Assembly: GCA_965223435.1 (NCBI GenBank)
Contig: CBDCWQ010000012.1
Coordinates: 62,001 to 126,000 of the forward strand
Direction of reading: 5' to 3'
Source: CBDCWQ01 sp965223435
GTDB taxonomy: Bacteria > Myxococcota > Kuafuiibacteriia > Kuafuiibacteriales > Kuafuiibacteriaceae
Length of the DNA: 64,000 bases
Shown: positions 1 to 9,288 of the stretch, one piece after another
Layout of the letters: each line of letters starts with the position of its first letter
How positions within the stretch are numbered: position 1 is the first letter of the stretch
Translations under genes and position numbers: made by a program
Notes under the pieces: generated by a model
Seen by the model: only the letters and a program-made list of their open reading frames with translations
Database searches by the model: none
Told to the model about the DNA's origin: nothing

Positions 1-75
1 GGACCACGGGGATGTGGCCGGGCAGAAATCCTGAGCCGGGTCGCGATTTGTGCGTTGCCGTACTAGGCTTCCCCC

Positions 76-1044
76 ATGACGAACCGGACCCTGCTGATTG
101 GTCTTTTCCTGGCGCTACCTCCTTCCCATTCTTTTGCTCAAGCCGAACTGCTCCAGCTCGACGAACAAGAACAGCATCGGGTCAAGTCCCCCTCCAACAT
201 CAGCGCGGAGTTCCTTGATCCGGCCGGACGCTCCCGTTTTCACCTGGTCACAAGAATGACCTTTGATGACGGAGACAAGCTGTTCTCTTCGAGCTCCGCC
301 TGGGCATTCGAGGCCAAAGTCGCCATTCAGGTCACTGAGGGTTTCGCCATTACCGGCGTTCTCCCTTTTGGCCTCGAGGCTGCGAACCAATCTCCAAACA
401 ACTTCTTCATCGGCAATATTCGCTTGGGCGTTGCGGGGGGCACCTACTTCAGTCTCAACGCCAAACCCGGCCAGACCGACGGACCGCGACTCGGGGTCGG
501 CGGCGCCATCGACGTGTACCTTCCGACAACACCTGGATTTGATGGCGACGATTGTGGTCTTCGACCCTTCTGCGATCCCACCTTGATCCTCAGGCTCATG
601 CGCGCGTACGAACCGGAGCTTTACATCCCCGAAGCCATGGCTTTTAAGGCCCGCGCCCATGTTGATCTCCAGCTTGGAATCTTTACGGCCGCAGCCGAAC
701 TCGGTTTCGCCCCCGCCTTTACGGTCACCAACAACTCTCAGTTCATCGGCATCCTCAACGTTGGGGGCCGGGTGAGCGTTCGCGCACTTCCTTCGGTTGA
801 GCCCTTCGCAAGCATCGCCAGCTCGGTGGAAGCCATCGCCGACGAAGGAGAGGACCTGGGCCTTCCAGCACTCCTGACCACCGGAGTGCGATTTCACTTT
901 TCTTCTCTTAGCCCCGCCATTTTTGCGATCTTTAACCTTGATCAAAGCCACGTAAGCTTCGGCATTGATATCGCGGGCGCCATTCCCGAGTTCACGCGCG
1001 GCCACAACAAGGACTTTCTCAATGATGGGTTCGGCGACTTTTAG
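76..1044 (+). CDS. Predicted outer-membrane beta-barrel protein
   Basis: The 322-residue product starts with a cleavable signal peptide (hydrophobic residues about 5-20, ending SFAQA). The rest alternates polar and hydrophobic residues with many Gly and aromatic residues, and the protein ends in Phe, the usual C-terminal signature for BAM-assembled barrels. It resembles the family of exported barrel proteins common in myxobacteria whose function is unknown. A short insert with Cys (GDDCGLRPFCD, about residues 155-165) may form an extracellular disulfide loop. The stop codon TAG lies at the first bases of the inverted-repeat element at 1042-1216, so the end of the gene may have been set by that insertion, although the terminal Phe argues that the protein is complete. 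Function not recognised. Confidence 0.7.
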   Translation: MTNRTLLIGLFLALPPSHSFAQAELLQLDEQEQHRVKSPSNISAEFLDPAGRSRFHLVTRMTFDDGDKLFSSSSAWAFEAKVAIQVTEGFAITGVLPFGLEAANQSPNNFFIGNIRLGVAGGTYFSLNAKPGQTDGPRLGVGGAIDVYLPTTPGFDGDDCGLRPFCDPTLILRLMRAYEPELYIPEAMAFKARAHVDLQLGIFTAAAELGFAPAFTVTNNSQFIGILNVGGRVSVRALPSVEPFASIASSVEAIADEGEDLGLPALLTTGVRFHFSSLSPAIFAIFNLDQSHVSFGIDIAGAIPEFTRGHNKDFLNDGFGDF

Positions 1045-1216
1045 AGCACACCTCATAGCCTAGCGTCAGGCTCCGGCTGAGCGAGTTTGCGGTCAGGTTT
1101 TCGGAGGACGAGGGCGCAATATCCTCTATATGCAGCCGACGGCAGGCCGAGCCTTCCCGGCAAGCTGACGGCAAAAGCACCGCCCAGAGGTCGCGGAGGT
1201 TAGAAGATGTGCTCTA
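1042..1216. repeat. MITE-like element bounded by 13-bp terminal inverted repeats
   Basis: The left end (1042-1054, TAGAGCACACCTC) is an 11/13 inverted match to the right end (1204-1216, AAGATGTGCTCTA), the outer nine bases being identical. The 175-bp interior has no convincing gene. The left end carries the stop codon of the barrel gene, and the right end lies a few bases from the decayed gene that follows. This fits a small non-autonomous transposable element, but no other copy is seen in the window and no target duplication is clear. Confidence 0.45.
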
Positions 1217-1227
1217 GCACTACCTGA

Positions 1228-2690
1228 TCAGCCTCCGCGCAGCGTTTTCACTGAACTTCCTGTGACAGGTGGGACAGCTCCCCAACCAGCGCATAAGCAC
1301 CACAACAAGGGCACGGTGAAAGTCCGCCCACGTCCACGGGTTCTGATGGCTCTTTGGGGGACAAAGCCTCTCGGGCGGACGGCGTCGAATTCGGACGGCG
1401 CCTCGGACGCTGCGTCGAGCTCGAACGAGCCACCGGTCACGATTCGCCCAAGATCCATATTCTTGAAGGCGCGTCGACTTTCATCGAGATCTTGGTGCCA
1501 AGTCTCGTCGTCCCACAAGAGGTGAAAAACACCCTCGCGGAGACGATTCCGCCAACTCAGAAGCGCCTTGGTCCATCTTTCGTTTTCGGCTGCGTCCTCG
1601 GGGCCCAAAGCCCCGGGATAACGAAGCGCCAAGTTGAGAAACGCCAACACATCGAGGTTGTGTTCGGTCACCACATTTTTGGCTTTCACTCTTCGCTTGA
1701 GCAAAACCCTCCGGGCCGGACCTTTGCCACACGCCCTGGCGAAAGCCGCGCTCGGCCCACGCTTCGGATTCGACAAGCGTAACTTTCCCATCCAGCACCT
1801 GAGACACAACTCGGGTTTCGGGACCTCCATCTGACCAGGACCCCGCGACCACCGGGCGCTGCGCAACCTTGATGAGGTCGTCTTCGTGCCATCTTCCGTT
1901 TGCCCGAAATTGCTACCACTCGGCCGAATGGCCACGGCGCCCGTCGTACCCGTAAAAATCTTCCTTGGCCCATCCCCGCGCGCTTTTGGAATCATTGTCT
2001 GCACGCACCAGCTCCTGAACATTCGGCGGAATAGCCAAAGGACACGCATATTGATCCGCCTTCCACGCCTGCCTAAACCCTTGCTGAAACGCGGTAGCAT
2101 CGACGGCGCACCCGAGCGGACGCGCACTCGGGGCCGGTTCGAGCAACGGAACGAGGGGGCCAAAAAAGGGTCTCGCGATGCCCACGCCAATCTGGGTTGG
2201 GGACCGGGTAGTTGTCGTACATCCGTATCTGGTGCCCCACGATCGTAACCCGCTCTTCATCCACGTGGAGCGACGAGTTGAGTACGTATGTCTCCTCGAC
2301 CCGATGAAGGGTTGGCCCAAAAACCGCGCACCTTGACTCATCCGCCGCACAAGCGCTGGGATCTTCTATGTCGAGAGCGAGGCTGTAGGCATCCTCATAC
2401 GGACTTTTACAACACCCCCCTTCCTCGCTACACGGCTTCGACTCGTTACGACGGTCCAAGATCTCCGCGTATCTCTATGCGGCAGGCTCCTACATAAAAT
2501 GCGCCGGACCGCGGGTTTCAGAAAAGGTTTGTATGCCACACGATGGAACCCAAAGTCCTTGGCTTCATCGATGACGTGTGCGCCTTGCCAATCGTGCGCA
2601 GGATGACATTCATCCACGATACGTCGTTCTTTTGTCCTAACTTGTTGGAAAAGCGCGATTGACCTTCAACAGAGTAAGGGAGATCATAGA
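1228..2690 (-). pseudogene. Decayed fragment of a large secreted BNR-type protein
   Basis: Pieces of one protein can be read in several minus-strand frames. Around 2230-2340 the reading resembles the giant protein at 50639-56440: both have a D-x-F/L-H-(I/V)-D motif followed by M-(W/Y)-D-N and N-P-(A/D)-W. Around 1450-1680 both share NVVTEH-LDVL, LW-RN-LR-GVF-LLWD and GR(I/V)(I/V)TGG. These segments are about 1.8 kb apart in the intact relative but under 1 kb apart here, so besides frameshifts there has been at least one internal deletion. No start, no signal peptide and no continuous frame remain. Its 3' end stops beside the inverted-repeat element. It is a dead paralogue, not a functional gene. 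Confidence 0.75.
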
Positions 2691-2749
2691 AACCTACATT
2701 GCGCAAAAAAAACTACTTGCAGGATGCTGTTTTAAGGAAGGACAAATCG

Positions 2750-5440
2750 ATGCAATTCATCAAATATGCAGGAGCACAGAATCACAGTGTGCATGCGTGG
2801 GCCATGCTCTTAGCCCTTGCCGGCTCAGCCTGTAGTGGCTCCTCTTCGACCGAAACTACTTCAAGTATAACCACGACCTCAACGTCAACTTCATACACAG
2901 CGACTGATACGCCGCTCGAACTCTCACAGACGGTTGCGTTTTGGGGCGAGCTCGAGTCGACAATTTCGGTTCCTGATGCCCTCTCGGTATCTGGTGTATT
3001 TCTTGACCTTCACGCAACCGTGCCACACAAAAATGCAACGATATCCCTTCGTTCGCCGTCAGGAAAGTCCTGGACGATCAAACCCAAGGCACTGGATACC
3101 GGTGAAGTCAAAGAGAGCTTCAGCTTTTTGCTTCGGGAAGGATCCAGTCGGGGTCTGTGGAAGCTCCGCATCACGGCGCCTATGAGCCCCACGAGCACTG
3201 TTCATGCATGGACGCTGAAACTCGCGCATGAGCCCGCTCTACCCGGTTTTGATATCGAGGCCTCCCCCAAAGAGGCAGAGATAGTCGGGCCCTCTGATCT
3301 CGCTACGTTCGACATCGATGTCGGTTCAACCTTCGGCTTCTCCGATGAGGTAGCACTGACCTGGACCGCGCAGCCCAACCTAGACGCAGATGTGAGCCTC
3401 AGCGCCAACGCTCTGGCTCCCGGGTCATCAGCGGTGATGGGCATTAAAACCCATGCCGACACGGCTCCCGGAAGGTACATCGTGACTGTGGTTGCAAGCA
3501 GCAACGGCACGGCGAAATCGGTCGATCTCAACTTGACCGTGGAAAACAAGATGCTTGCATCTTACGAGGGCCAAGACACGCCGCTAGGACTCTCGCAGAC
3601 AGTCAGCTTTTGGGGCGAGCTCGAATCGGAAATCTTGGTTCCTGATGGTCTCATGGTATCTGATGCGATTGTTGAACTCCACGCGACTGTACCACACAAG
3701 AATGCGTCTATATACCTGCACGCACCATCGGGAAAATCCTGGGGTCTTAAGCCAAAAGCGAAAGTTGCCGGTGAAGTCCGGGAGAGGTTTCGCTTAGAGC
3801 TTCCTGATGAACCCGGTCGGGGTCTGTGGAAACTCGAGATAAGGGCGCCTCTAAGGCCCACAAGCACGGTCCACGCCTGGACCCTGAGGCTGGCGCATGA
3901 ACCCGTTTCGCCCGGTTTTGATATCGAGGCCTCCCCGAAAGAAGCCGAGGTTGTGGGGCCCTCCGACCATGCAACGTTCGACATCGACGTAGGCTCAACC
4001 TTCGGCTTCTCCGACGAAGTGGCGCTGACTTGGACCGCCCAGCCTAACCTCTACGCAGATGTCAACTTGAGCGCCAACCCAGTGGTTCCTGGTTCATCCG
4101 CAGTGATGCGCATCAAGACCCATGCCGATACAGCGCCGGGAAGATATAACATCAACGTCACAGCAAAAAGCAAGGAAACAACCAAGTCGGTCGATCTCAT
4201 ACTGATGGTTGAGGACAACGCTATGGCAACCTACGAAAGTCGAGATACACCGCTTCAACTTGTACAGACGAGTCGGTTTTGGGGAAGACTCGAGTCTGAA
4301 ATCGTGGTCCCTGATGATGGTATCGTAGCGGGCGCGGTGATCGATTTCCATGCGACCCTCCCGCACAAAAACTCGACGATAAACCTTTATGCGCCTTCGG
4401 GACGTTGGGTCTGGAGCGGAAAATCTTCTCACACCGGAGAGAAGCCGTTCCACGAAACCATCCGCTTGAACTTTTCTGACCAACCCAGTATGGGCCCTTG
4501 GAAAATCGTGGTGCTCTCACCCATTGAGCCGATGAGTACGCTCCATAGCTTGACTCTCAAACTGGTCGGGGCGCCTCGTTCACCGGGCGACGCCACCATA
4601 GTGTCGGTAGGGACCACAGGCCCGCGCGTGAACCACACATGGAGTCCGGTGTTGTTCCCATCCCCCTTCGATGCGACCCCTATTTTAGTAGCAGCAATGC
4701 AGTCCACGATTGGAAATGAACCCGCCGGCCTTCGAATCCGGAACCACGGAGCGGTGAGCTTTGAGGTTAGGGTTGAGGAAGAAAACTCAACCGATGATGA
4801 CATCACCCACCCCCTGGAAGAGGTCGGATACCTGGCGCTTGCGCCGGGGCCCATTGTTAACCAGGTGGGTAAGATCATCGGTGAGGCCGGTTCGGTGAAT
4901 CGAGGCCATTCGACCGCCGCCGAGGATTGGCATCGAATCGAATACAAACATGGCGCCTACCTCAATCCGGTAGTCATCATGAACATGACCACCACCAACG
5001 GAGGACAGCCCGCGCATGTCCGTCTTCGCAACGTGAAATCGGTTTCAGACACCGGCCTGGCGTCATCATTTGAGTTCAAGATTGAGGAGTGGGACTACCT
5101 AGACGGCGCACACTATGTGGAAAGTTTGAGTTATACGGTTATTGAAGAGGGGACTCATAGCCTCGCCAATAACCAGCAAATTGTCGCAGCGGTGCTCCCA
5201 GTTGATAATATGATCGACCGCACCGATCCGAACTGGAATGAGGTCGCTTTCTCGTCCCAATTTGCAGCCACGCCAATCGTGTTCAGCCAGGTCCAAACCA
5301 ACGTAGAAGGCGAGGCAGTCGTAACCCGCCAAAGTAACATCAACGCCTCTGGATTCTTGGTTCAAATGCAAGAAGAAATGGGGAACGATGGTCAGCACGA
5401 CTTCGAAGCTATTGGCTACATTGCGATCGGTACACCCTAG
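2750..5440 (+). CDS. Modular exported protein: three P-domains, Ig-like spacers, H-lectin-like C-terminus
   Basis: An 896-residue product starting at ATG 2750, preceded by AAGGAAG; an upstream TTG in frame at 2699 is less likely. The N-terminus has a signal segment ending GSAC, possibly a non-canonical lipobox, followed by a Ser/Thr-rich linker. Three domains resembling the proprotein-convertase P (P/Homo B) fold follow (each begins DTPL-L-QT--FWG-LES and contains LWKL-I-AP and STVHAWTL), the first two each followed by an Ig-like domain (FDIEASPKEAE...). The last 290 residues hold about three H-type-lectin-like repeats with conserved W-x-x-V-x-F and GYIAI segments. P-domains usually accompany secreted proteases, but no protease domain is present, so this is more likely a surface adhesin or carbohydrate/protein-binding protein. 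The gene stands alone. Confidence 0.75.
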   Translation: MQFIKYAGAQNHSVHAWAMLLALAGSACSGSSSTETTSSITTTSTSTSYTATDTPLELSQTVAFWGELESTISVPDALSVSGVFLDLHATVPHKNATISLRSPSGKSWTIKPKALDTGEVKESFSFLLREGSSRGLWKLRITAPMSPTSTVHAWTLKLAHEPALPGFDIEASPKEAEIVGPSDLATFDIDVGSTFGFSDEVALTWTAQPNLDADVSLSANALAPGSSAVMGIKTHADTAPGRYIVTVVASSNGTAKSVDLNLTVENKMLASYEGQDTPLGLSQTVSFWGELESEILVPDGLMVSDAIVELHATVPHKNASIYLHAPSGKSWGLKPKAKVAGEVRERFRLELPDEPGRGLWKLEIRAPLRPTSTVHAWTLRLAHEPVSPGFDIEASPKEAEVVGPSDHATFDIDVGSTFGFSDEVALTWTAQPNLYADVNLSANPVVPGSSAVMRIKTHADTAPGRYNINVTAKSKETTKSVDLILMVEDNAMATYESRDTPLQLVQTSRFWGRLESEIVVPDDGIVAGAVIDFHATLPHKNSTINLYAPSGRWVWSGKSSHTGEKPFHETIRLNFSDQPSMGPWKIVVLSPIEPMSTLHSLTLKLVGAPRSPGDATIVSVGTTGPRVNHTWSPVLFPSPFDATPILVAAMQSTIGNEPAGLRIRNHGAVSFEVRVEEENSTDDDITHPLEEVGYLALAPGPIVNQVGKIIGEAGSVNRGHSTAAEDWHRIEYKHGAYLNPVVIMNMTTTNGGQPAHVRLRNVKSVSDTGLASSFEFKIEEWDYLDGAHYVESLSYTVIEEGTHSLANNQQIVAAVLPVDNMIDRTDPNWNEVAFSSQFAATPIVFSQVQTNVEGEAVVTRQSNINASGFLVQMQEEMGNDGQHDFEAIGYIAIGTP
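2906..4600 (+). repeat. 669-bp in-frame direct repeats (two full, one partial)
   Basis: The P-domain start GA(T/C)AC(G/A)CCGCT recurs at 2906, 3575 and 4244, exactly 669 bp (223 codons) apart each time. Units 1 and 2 contain P plus Ig-like domains and are very similar at DNA level; unit 3 has only the P-domain and is more diverged. This points to recent duplication inside the gene. Confidence 0.85.
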
Positions 5441-5510
5441 CCCGACGCCAGACTTCTCAATCTGTGGGTTTCATCTTCCCGGACGAGCGTGTTGAACGCA
5501 ATCGGCGAGT

Positions 5511-5543
5511 GCGTAGATGTCGTTGCAACAACGACATCTACGC
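5511..5543. terminator. Perfect 15-bp hairpin downstream of the P-domain gene
   Basis: GCGTAGATGTCGTTG is followed by the loop CAA and then its exact reverse complement. The structure lies 71 bases after the stop of the gene ending at 5440. There is no T-tract on either strand, so it is not a typical intrinsic terminator; it may stabilise the mRNA end or be a remnant of a mobile element. Confidence 0.4.
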
Positions 5544-5799
5544 CCAACCTTCAAGCTAATATTCACCCCCGGCTCCCACAGTTGCCATGTAACCCCAATC
5601 GACAACAAAGCGCACGCGCAAAGACGGTGCGGTGGGAGTGGATGGCCAGACCGCGGAAGAGTATGCAAGCAATCTCGAGGATTTCGACCAGGTCGGTCGG
5701 CTCGCATGGCGCTTGAGGCGCTCTGGAAGTGGCGCCGTTGCTGATGCCAAAGTGGGTCTCTCAGATGAAAGACCGAGGTGGTCAAGCAGCGTGCGAATC

Positions 5800-6086
5800 G
5801 TATTTCGAGCAATGATCACGGCGGCCAGGACGGTGAGACCTGGCACACCTTTGCGTGCAAAAAAGAAACTGCAACCGAGAGCACCCGCCGAAGCTGCGCC
5901 GGTTGGAGAATCGTGCACACCTACGCGCCCGAGGAGGCCATCCCGATCGATCCCGAGCTCACTGGGGGCGACCCCTTCGATTTGCACGAACTCGGCGTTC
6001 AACGCACACGCTTCGTCCGAATCGAGGACCTCACGACGCAGAATAGGAAGCGCGAACGTATGGCAGACAAGTATCAACGAGTGTAG
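5800..6086 (+). pseudogene. Fragment of a cell-surface lipoprotein domain
   Basis: In one plus frame the translation contains DGETWHTFACKKE, CAGWRIV, then GGDPFDLHELGVQRTRFVRI. This order (exposed strand with DG-x-x-(W/F), CAG, GGD-FDL--(V/L)G, ARYVRI-like end) is that of a discoidin-like surface domain frequent in myxobacterial lipoproteins. There is no signal peptide, and the frame is closed on both sides without the rest of the domain, so it is a broken remnant. Family identity is from memory of the motif order and moderately sure. Confidence 0.45.
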
Positions 6087-6216
6087 GAATTTCGAGGGTA
6101 ACCAACTCCGACGCGGTTCACACACCAGCGTCATACAGCTCCGCAAAGCCATAAAACAGTTCATCACGGTCACAAACGACGATCCGAAGCCCTTCAATGT
6201 TCATATCACCCTTTGA
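6086..6216 (+). pseudogene. C-terminal fragment of an IS630-family transposase
   Basis: The last 40 codons of the frame ending at 6216 read LRRGSHTSVIQLRKAIK then QFITVTNDDPKPF, which matches the conserved tail of IS630-type transposases (R-G-x-H-x-S-V ... I--F----N-x-(D/N)-P-K-P-(F/Y)). The catalytic DDE domain is absent. The frame ends soon after, without the usual W-T-K-x-x-D-E-I ending. Confidence 0.55.
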
Positions 6217-6275
6217 GGCAGCTTCGGTTTTAGATTAGCCAGTCCCACGCCTCACTTCGATTGCATCTGGGTCGG

Positions 6276-6938
6276 CTATTCATTCAGCACCAGTTCCAAG
6301 GAGGCAGACGCACCCAACCGATTTGCTCCAGCACTCAAAAGACGCAACGCATTTGCACGATCACGAATGCCGCCGGACGCTTTGATGCCCATGTTTGGCC
6401 CCACAACCTTGGCTAAAAGAGCCACATCTTCCACCGCAGCAAAGCCCCCCCCAAAACCCGTGCACGTCTTCACAAAGGCGGCCCCCGCGGCTTTCGCAAG
6501 GGTCGCTCCCGAGATTTTTTCTTGCTCCGTCAGCTTGGCCATCTCGAGGATCACCTTGACCACGCGACCCTGACAAGCATCGACCACACCACGCACATCC
6601 TCGAACACCGCCTGGTACTCGTGCGATTTAAGCCATCCGAGGTTGATGACCATGTCGATCTCTTGGGCGCCCTGAAGCACGGCTTCTTTGGCCTCGCAGA
6701 TCTTGGCCACAGAACTCACGGCACCCGAAGGAAAACCAACCACCGAAACGCGACGAACATCCGTCCCCAAAAGGTGCCGGGTCACGCGTGCGACATGGGA
6801 ACTGGCGACACAAACCCCGTAGAAGCCATGTTCGATCGCTTCTTTACAGAGTCGACCCAATTCAGCGTCATTGGCTTCGGGTTTGAGGAGCGTATGCTCT
6901 ATCACCGAAGCCAGATTGGGTGCATCCTCGGTCGTCAT
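6276..6938 (-). CDS. deoC: Deoxyribose-phosphate aldolase
   Basis: DeoC (EC 4.1.2.4) splits 2-deoxy-D-ribose 5-phosphate into glyceraldehyde 3-phosphate and acetaldehyde in deoxynucleoside catabolism, in the cytosol. The 220-residue length is normal. Diagnostic residues are visible: Asp95 (EIDMVIN), the Schiff-base Lys157 in FVKTCTGFG, and the second active-site Lys186 in GIKASGGIR. Its start overlaps the stop of the upstream TPR gene by 4 bases (ATGA type), so the two are probably translated from one mRNA. No other nucleoside-catabolism gene is adjacent. Confidence 0.95.
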   Translation of the reverse strand: MTTEDAPNLASVIEHTLLKPEANDAELGRLCKEAIEHGFYGVCVASSHVARVTRHLLGTDVRRVSVVGFPSGAVSSVAKICEAKEAVLQGAQEIDMVINLGWLKSHEYQAVFEDVRGVVDACQGRVVKVILEMAKLTEQEKISGATLAKAAGAAFVKTCTGFGGGFAAVEDVALLAKVVGPNMGIKASGGIRDRANALRLLSAGANRLGASASLELVLNE

Positions 6939-9178
6939 GGACGGGCCCCTTGGGAGTCCGGTCGAGCGCCCAAAGCGGGGGATTCAGGTGCGAGCCCCTC
7001 GCTCGACACGCGCCCGCGCATCGAGGTTTGGGGAATGCCAAGACCGGTTGTTCGCCAAAGACGTGGCAGCGCGTTCGACAAGGCAAACGATGCCAAGCTC
7101 AAAGCGCGTGGACCGCGAAGCCCTACATAAGCCAACACGGAGGCCAGATCTTGGGCAAGAACCAATCCCGCAGCATCAAGCATGTATGCCCTCCCGCCCG
7201 AACTTGGCACGGTCACAAAAGCCCGCCCTTGTACGCGCGACGCCAAACTCCGCTCCTTCAAAAGAGCCGCCGCGCGCCCCACACAAAACCGCAGGATCCA
7301 AGGGGTCAGGTGCTGGGCCGTTTTGGGCGCGACAATCATCGGCTTGTCGCCAAACGCCAGCGTCCACTCAGGTGACTCATCAAAGGCAACCTGAATATTG
7401 GGAAGATCAAAAAGGAGCTCCGCCGCCTCAAGCGCGGATTCGAACACCTCCGAAAGCAATGGCGACTGCTTAGGTGTTCGCTTCATTGTTGGCGGCTTTC
7501 GCTGAGAAGAAACCGCGTGTCCATATCGCATCTTCTGGAACTGCTCCAACAGCCAGCTGGAGGGGAGCGGCAGCCGCGGACGCAGTCTTAAGCTCACACG
7601 GGTTGATGTATACTCCAGTTCTTCGTCCGAATCGGCCTCTGACCAAGCATGAAGAAGCCCCGAGGACAAAAAACTTTCATTGCGCTGGCCCGAGCAAAGC
7701 GCGGCATGGCAAAGAGCCTTCGCGCTGTGCACCATGAGCTTCCGGTCGGCCATCGCGCGGCCGAGCTCAAAACACTGACGGGCAAAACGGACACTTGGAG
7801 TCCTTCGTCCAAGCCACGACTCCGCATCGCACTTCGCGTCCTCGTGCCGACCGACCGCCATTTGAACACGAACCCCAAAAAGCGCGCGTTCCTCGGTCTC
7901 GGGACCAGCCTCCCCCGACAACTGTTCTTTGAGGCGGAGGGCGCCCTCTACATCCCCGGCGTCGAGACATAAGGTGAGCAAATGTTCCCCGAGCCGTGTG
8001 CTCGGTTCAAGCCCCATGGCCGTGCCAAGCCACGCCCGTGCTTCCTCGGCCGCGCCCGACTCGGCGTACAAAACACCTATCCTTGCTGCGAGGTCTCCGT
8101 CCCCCGTAGCCCCCAAAAGGACAAGGGCGTCAGCCGCGTCTTTTTTGTGGCCAAGGCGTTCGTAAGCCCCCGCCAGCCCCAAAAGGGCATCTTGGGCAAC
8201 GCGGCCCTCGGGGGCACAAGCGCGGGCTCGCGAAAAACTTTCAAGCGACTCTGCGGTGCTTCCGACTCGAAGCAAAAGCTCACCTCCGAGCGCCAGAATC
8301 CGAGCATACGCGTTGCCGGGGATGTGCCCTCTTTCGAGATCAAGAAGATCAAGCGCGGCGTCTTTGTCACCGGCCTGTATTCGCTTTCTAAGGTCACGGG
8401 CAACCTCATCGGTCAATTGCCGCGAAGCCGCTCGCGCCTTCTCCGCCTCAACTTTTTCTTTGAGCATCTTCCCGAGCTCGTGCTCGGGGGCGATCTCAAG
8501 ACCTGCGCTGACCAGAAACTCGGCGGCCCTCAAGTCCCTCGCAGCCAGCCGTTCATCGCCCTTGGAAAAAAGCTCGTCGGCCAATAGCACAATCGAGTCG
8601 GTCCCCGTCAGGTTCTTGTCCCCGACCAGTTGGGTCGAGGGCTCATCGCCAAGAGGAGGCCAAGGCAGAAGTTCAGCGGGCTCGACCACCCCCTCTCCGC
8701 GCAGCACCCTATCCACTTGAGCCAAGCGCGACTCCGCTCGGGTCCGGTACTCTTCCTTTGCGCTGGACTGAAGCACATGAAGATACAGCTCGCGCGCCTC
8801 AAGGGGCCTTTGAAGACGCTCAAAAAGCACGTCGCCTCGGAGCAAAAGCAACGCGCTGCGAGGCTCCACGCGATGGGTTGCCGACGCCGCCAAACCGAGC
8901 AAACGATCGAGTTCACCCCAGTCTCCGGCCTGGGTTGCCAGCTCGCCCAGTCGCCACAAAGCGGATCGGCAGTAGGGGTCTCGTTCGGTGGCCGCCCGCA
9001 ATATTCGAAGCGCCCCAATGTCGTCGCCCAGCGAACCGCGGACAATGTCCGCCGCGCGAACCAAAAGCTCCGCGGCCAACTCGCTACCGAGGCCCTCGGC
9101 CGCACGCTCCAGTTTTTCGACAAACCGAATCGCTTCGCGGCGCGCACCCTCGTGCCTGAGTACCTTGCGTGACGCCAT
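6935..9178 (-). CDS. Large TPR-repeat protein
   Basis: A 747-residue, helix-rich protein without signal peptide or membrane segment. Repeated Ala/Leu/Gly-rich helix pairs (for example AEFLVSAGLEIAPEHELG, ESFSRARACAPEGRVAQDALLGLAGAYERLG) are typical of tetratricopeptide repeats, spread over about residues 20-500. The last 250 residues have fewer repeats and are not recognised. TPR arrays scaffold protein complexes. Translational coupling to deoC is the only context; partners unknown. Similar long TPR proteins are common in Myxococcota. Confidence 0.7.
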   Translation of the reverse strand: MASRKVLRHEGARREAIRFVEKLERAAEGLGSELAAELLVRAADIVRGSLGDDIGALRILRAATERDPYCRSALWRLGELATQAGDWGELDRLLGLAASATHRVEPRSALLLLRGDVLFERLQRPLEARELYLHVLQSSAKEEYRTRAESRLAQVDRVLRGEGVVEPAELLPWPPLGDEPSTQLVGDKNLTGTDSIVLLADELFSKGDERLAARDLRAAEFLVSAGLEIAPEHELGKMLKEKVEAEKARAASRQLTDEVARDLRKRIQAGDKDAALDLLDLERGHIPGNAYARILALGGELLLRVGSTAESLESFSRARACAPEGRVAQDALLGLAGAYERLGHKKDAADALVLLGATGDGDLAARIGVLYAESGAAEEARAWLGTAMGLEPSTRLGEHLLTLCLDAGDVEGALRLKEQLSGEAGPETEERALFGVRVQMAVGRHEDAKCDAESWLGRRTPSVRFARQCFELGRAMADRKLMVHSAKALCHAALCSGQRNESFLSSGLLHAWSEADSDEELEYTSTRVSLRLRPRLPLPSSWLLEQFQKMRYGHAVSSQRKPPTMKRTPKQSPLLSEVFESALEAAELLFDLPNIQVAFDESPEWTLAFGDKPMIVAPKTAQHLTPWILRFCVGRAAALLKERSLASRVQGRAFVTVPSSGGRAYMLDAAGLVLAQDLASVLAYVGLRGPRALSLASFALSNALPRLWRTTGLGIPQTSMRGRVSSEGLAPESPALGARPDSQGARP

Positions 9179-9288
9179 CGCCCGTTCGGCATACCACGAC
9201 CAAGGACCGCCTGGCTCGGCAAATCGAGCCAGCGAACCGGCTAAGACTGTGGCTTAATCCCACGGATCAGCGCAGGTGAGCTCCGGGA

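Noticed and set aside
5632..5740. Frame beginning GVDGQTAEEYASNLE, like the start of a group II intron reverse transcriptase
   Set aside because: Only about 15 residues match; no RT palm motif follows in any frame and no intron RNA structure is evident.
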